Below, in pieces: positions 63,459 through 64,000 of a stretch of DNA of 64,000 nt (positions within the stretch are counted from its first letter, which is position 1; every line of letters starts with the position of its first letter). Source of the DNA: Actinomycetes bacterium (GTDB lineage: Bacteria; Actinomycetota; Acidimicrobiia; Acidimicrobiales; Ilumatobacteraceae); assembly GCA_014190235.1 (NCBI GenBank), contig BJGC01000009.1, forward strand, positions 1 to 64,000. The letters are read 5' to 3'. The translations under genes were made by a program, and so were the position numbers. Below the pieces are notes generated by a model that was not told the origin of the DNA, did not search any database, and worked only from the letters and a program-made list of their open reading frames with translations.

Positions 63459-64000
63459 GTGCGCCCTCCACGTGATTTCTTTAAACCCCTTGCCGCTGGA
63501 GCTCCAGCACCCCTTCACGAGATTCCGTTGCGCCCCAGTCGAGTGATTCATTTCTTCCCGCCACAACTTGAAAAAGTTGTCGCCAAGTTGCCAGAGGTCG
63601 TGTCGACCGTTGACATCTTGCTCGGCAATCTTGAAGACGCTATTCCGATGGCCGACAAAGAAGCGGCGCGACAAGGATTCATCAATGTTGCAAAGAATCT
63701 CACAATGGGTGACACACAATTGTGGACTCGGGTGAACAGTTTGGATTCTCCATGGTTCCTTGAAGACGTCACACGAATTGTTTCTGAAGTTGGTGACAAA
63801 GTTGATGTCATCATGATCCCAAAAGTAGAAGGCCCTGAAGACATCCATTACGTTGATCGTCTTCTGGCTCAACTCGAAGCGCGCGCGCATGTGAAGCGCC
63901 CCATCCTTGTTCATGCACTTTTAGAAACTGCACGTGGAGTTGCCAGCGTCGAAGAAATCTGCGGTGCATCTCCGCGCATGCAGGGTCTCTCACTTGGGCC
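63459..64000 (+). CDS. HpcH/HpaI-family CoA-ester lyase, malyl-CoA/methylmalyl-CoA lyase-like (partial)
   Basis: The first 180 residues of a CoA-ester lyase running off the right edge. [20 protein letters not shown] opens it; [21 protein letters not shown] holds the acidic metal ligand, [15 protein letters not shown] and [18 protein letters not shown] complete the barrel motifs. In ethylmalonyl-CoA clusters such a lyase cleaves beta-methylmalyl-CoA to glyoxylate and propionyl-CoA. Next to mcd here. Confidence 0.87.
   Translation, partial: MRPPRDFFKPLAAGAPAPLHEIPLRPSRVIHFFPPQLEKVVAKLPEVVSTVDILLGNLEDAIPMADKEAARQGFINVAKNLTMGDTQLWTRVNSLDSPWFLEDVTRIVSEVGDKVDVIMIPKVEGPEDIHYVDRLLAQLEARAHVKRPILVHALLETARGVASVEEICGASPRMQGLSLG

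Overview
The window looks like a chromosomal segment of a mid-GC actinobacterium, most likely class Acidimicrobiia (acIV/Ilumatobacter-like freshwater or marine lineages). This rests on WhiB, PafB/PafC, coenzyme F420 genes (fbiA, fbiB, cofC/fbiD), DUF5719, DUF3039, an ImuA/ImuB/DnaE2 mutagenesis set, a 28-residue bL37 ribosomal protein, and proteins with long Thr/Ser tails. Class is inferred from gene content and style, not from a marker tree. Genes are tightly packed, with many 1-8 bp stop/start overlaps and no insertion sequences, phage genes or CRISPR arrays.

Layout. 1-15.7 kb: cell-surface glycan region with a large membrane glycosyltransferase plus DUF5719 partner, a flippase, GDP-mannose dehydratase and GDP-fucose synthase, a sugar-1-phosphate nucleotidyltransferase, an epimerase and three GT4-type glycosyltransferases; fbiA-fbiB (F420) sit inside it. 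15.7-24.4 kb: rhomboid protease, small zinc proteins, then an SOS mutagenesis block (imuA-imuB-nudix-dnaE2) with two identical LexA-type boxes, preceded by a CarH-like B12-binding regulator. 24.5-30.9 kb: acyl-CoA dehydrogenase, rnhB, gpsA, cofC, a PIG-L deacetylase. 31-37 kb: HU and a separate lysine/alanine-rich tail protein, PhoH, WhiB, an epoxide-hydrolase-like protein, a DnaQ-type exonuclease and PafBC. 37-41.4 kb: a B12-dependent acyl-CoA mutase (two subunits split by pgi) and bioY. 41.4-52.6 kb: Ppx/GppA, L,D-transpeptidase, argG, an M20 peptidase, tRNA-Leu(UAA), a RecB-type nuclease, bL37, a secreted HNH nuclease and a ferredoxin. 52.6-64 kb: oligopeptidase B, assorted hydrolases, mutY, and three genes resembling ethylmalonyl-CoA pathway enzymes (MaoC hydratase, methylsuccinyl-CoA dehydrogenase, CoA-ester lyase).

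How genes work together. FbiA, FbiB and CofC make F420, though FbiB lacks the mycobacterial reductase domain. ImuA, ImuB and DnaE2 form the damage-induced translesion polymerase, and PafBC, MutY, RNase HII, a DnaQ exonuclease and a RecB-type nuclease add a DNA-maintenance theme. The mutase carries Phe and Gln where methylmalonyl-CoA mutases carry Tyr and Arg, so it probably acts on isobutyryl-CoA-like substrates; together with Mcd, MaoC and lyase homologues this points to branched or C4/C5 acyl-CoA metabolism.

The strongest non-gene signal is promoter architecture. At 31 operon-leading or otherwise placed genes a TANNNT hexamer ends exactly 6, 7 or 8 nt before the start codon, which implies widespread leaderless transcription. 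This rule was used to choose several starts. Only a few genes (hup, the tail gene, whiB, one acyl-CoA dehydrogenase, both mutase subunits) have clear Shine-Dalgarno sequences.
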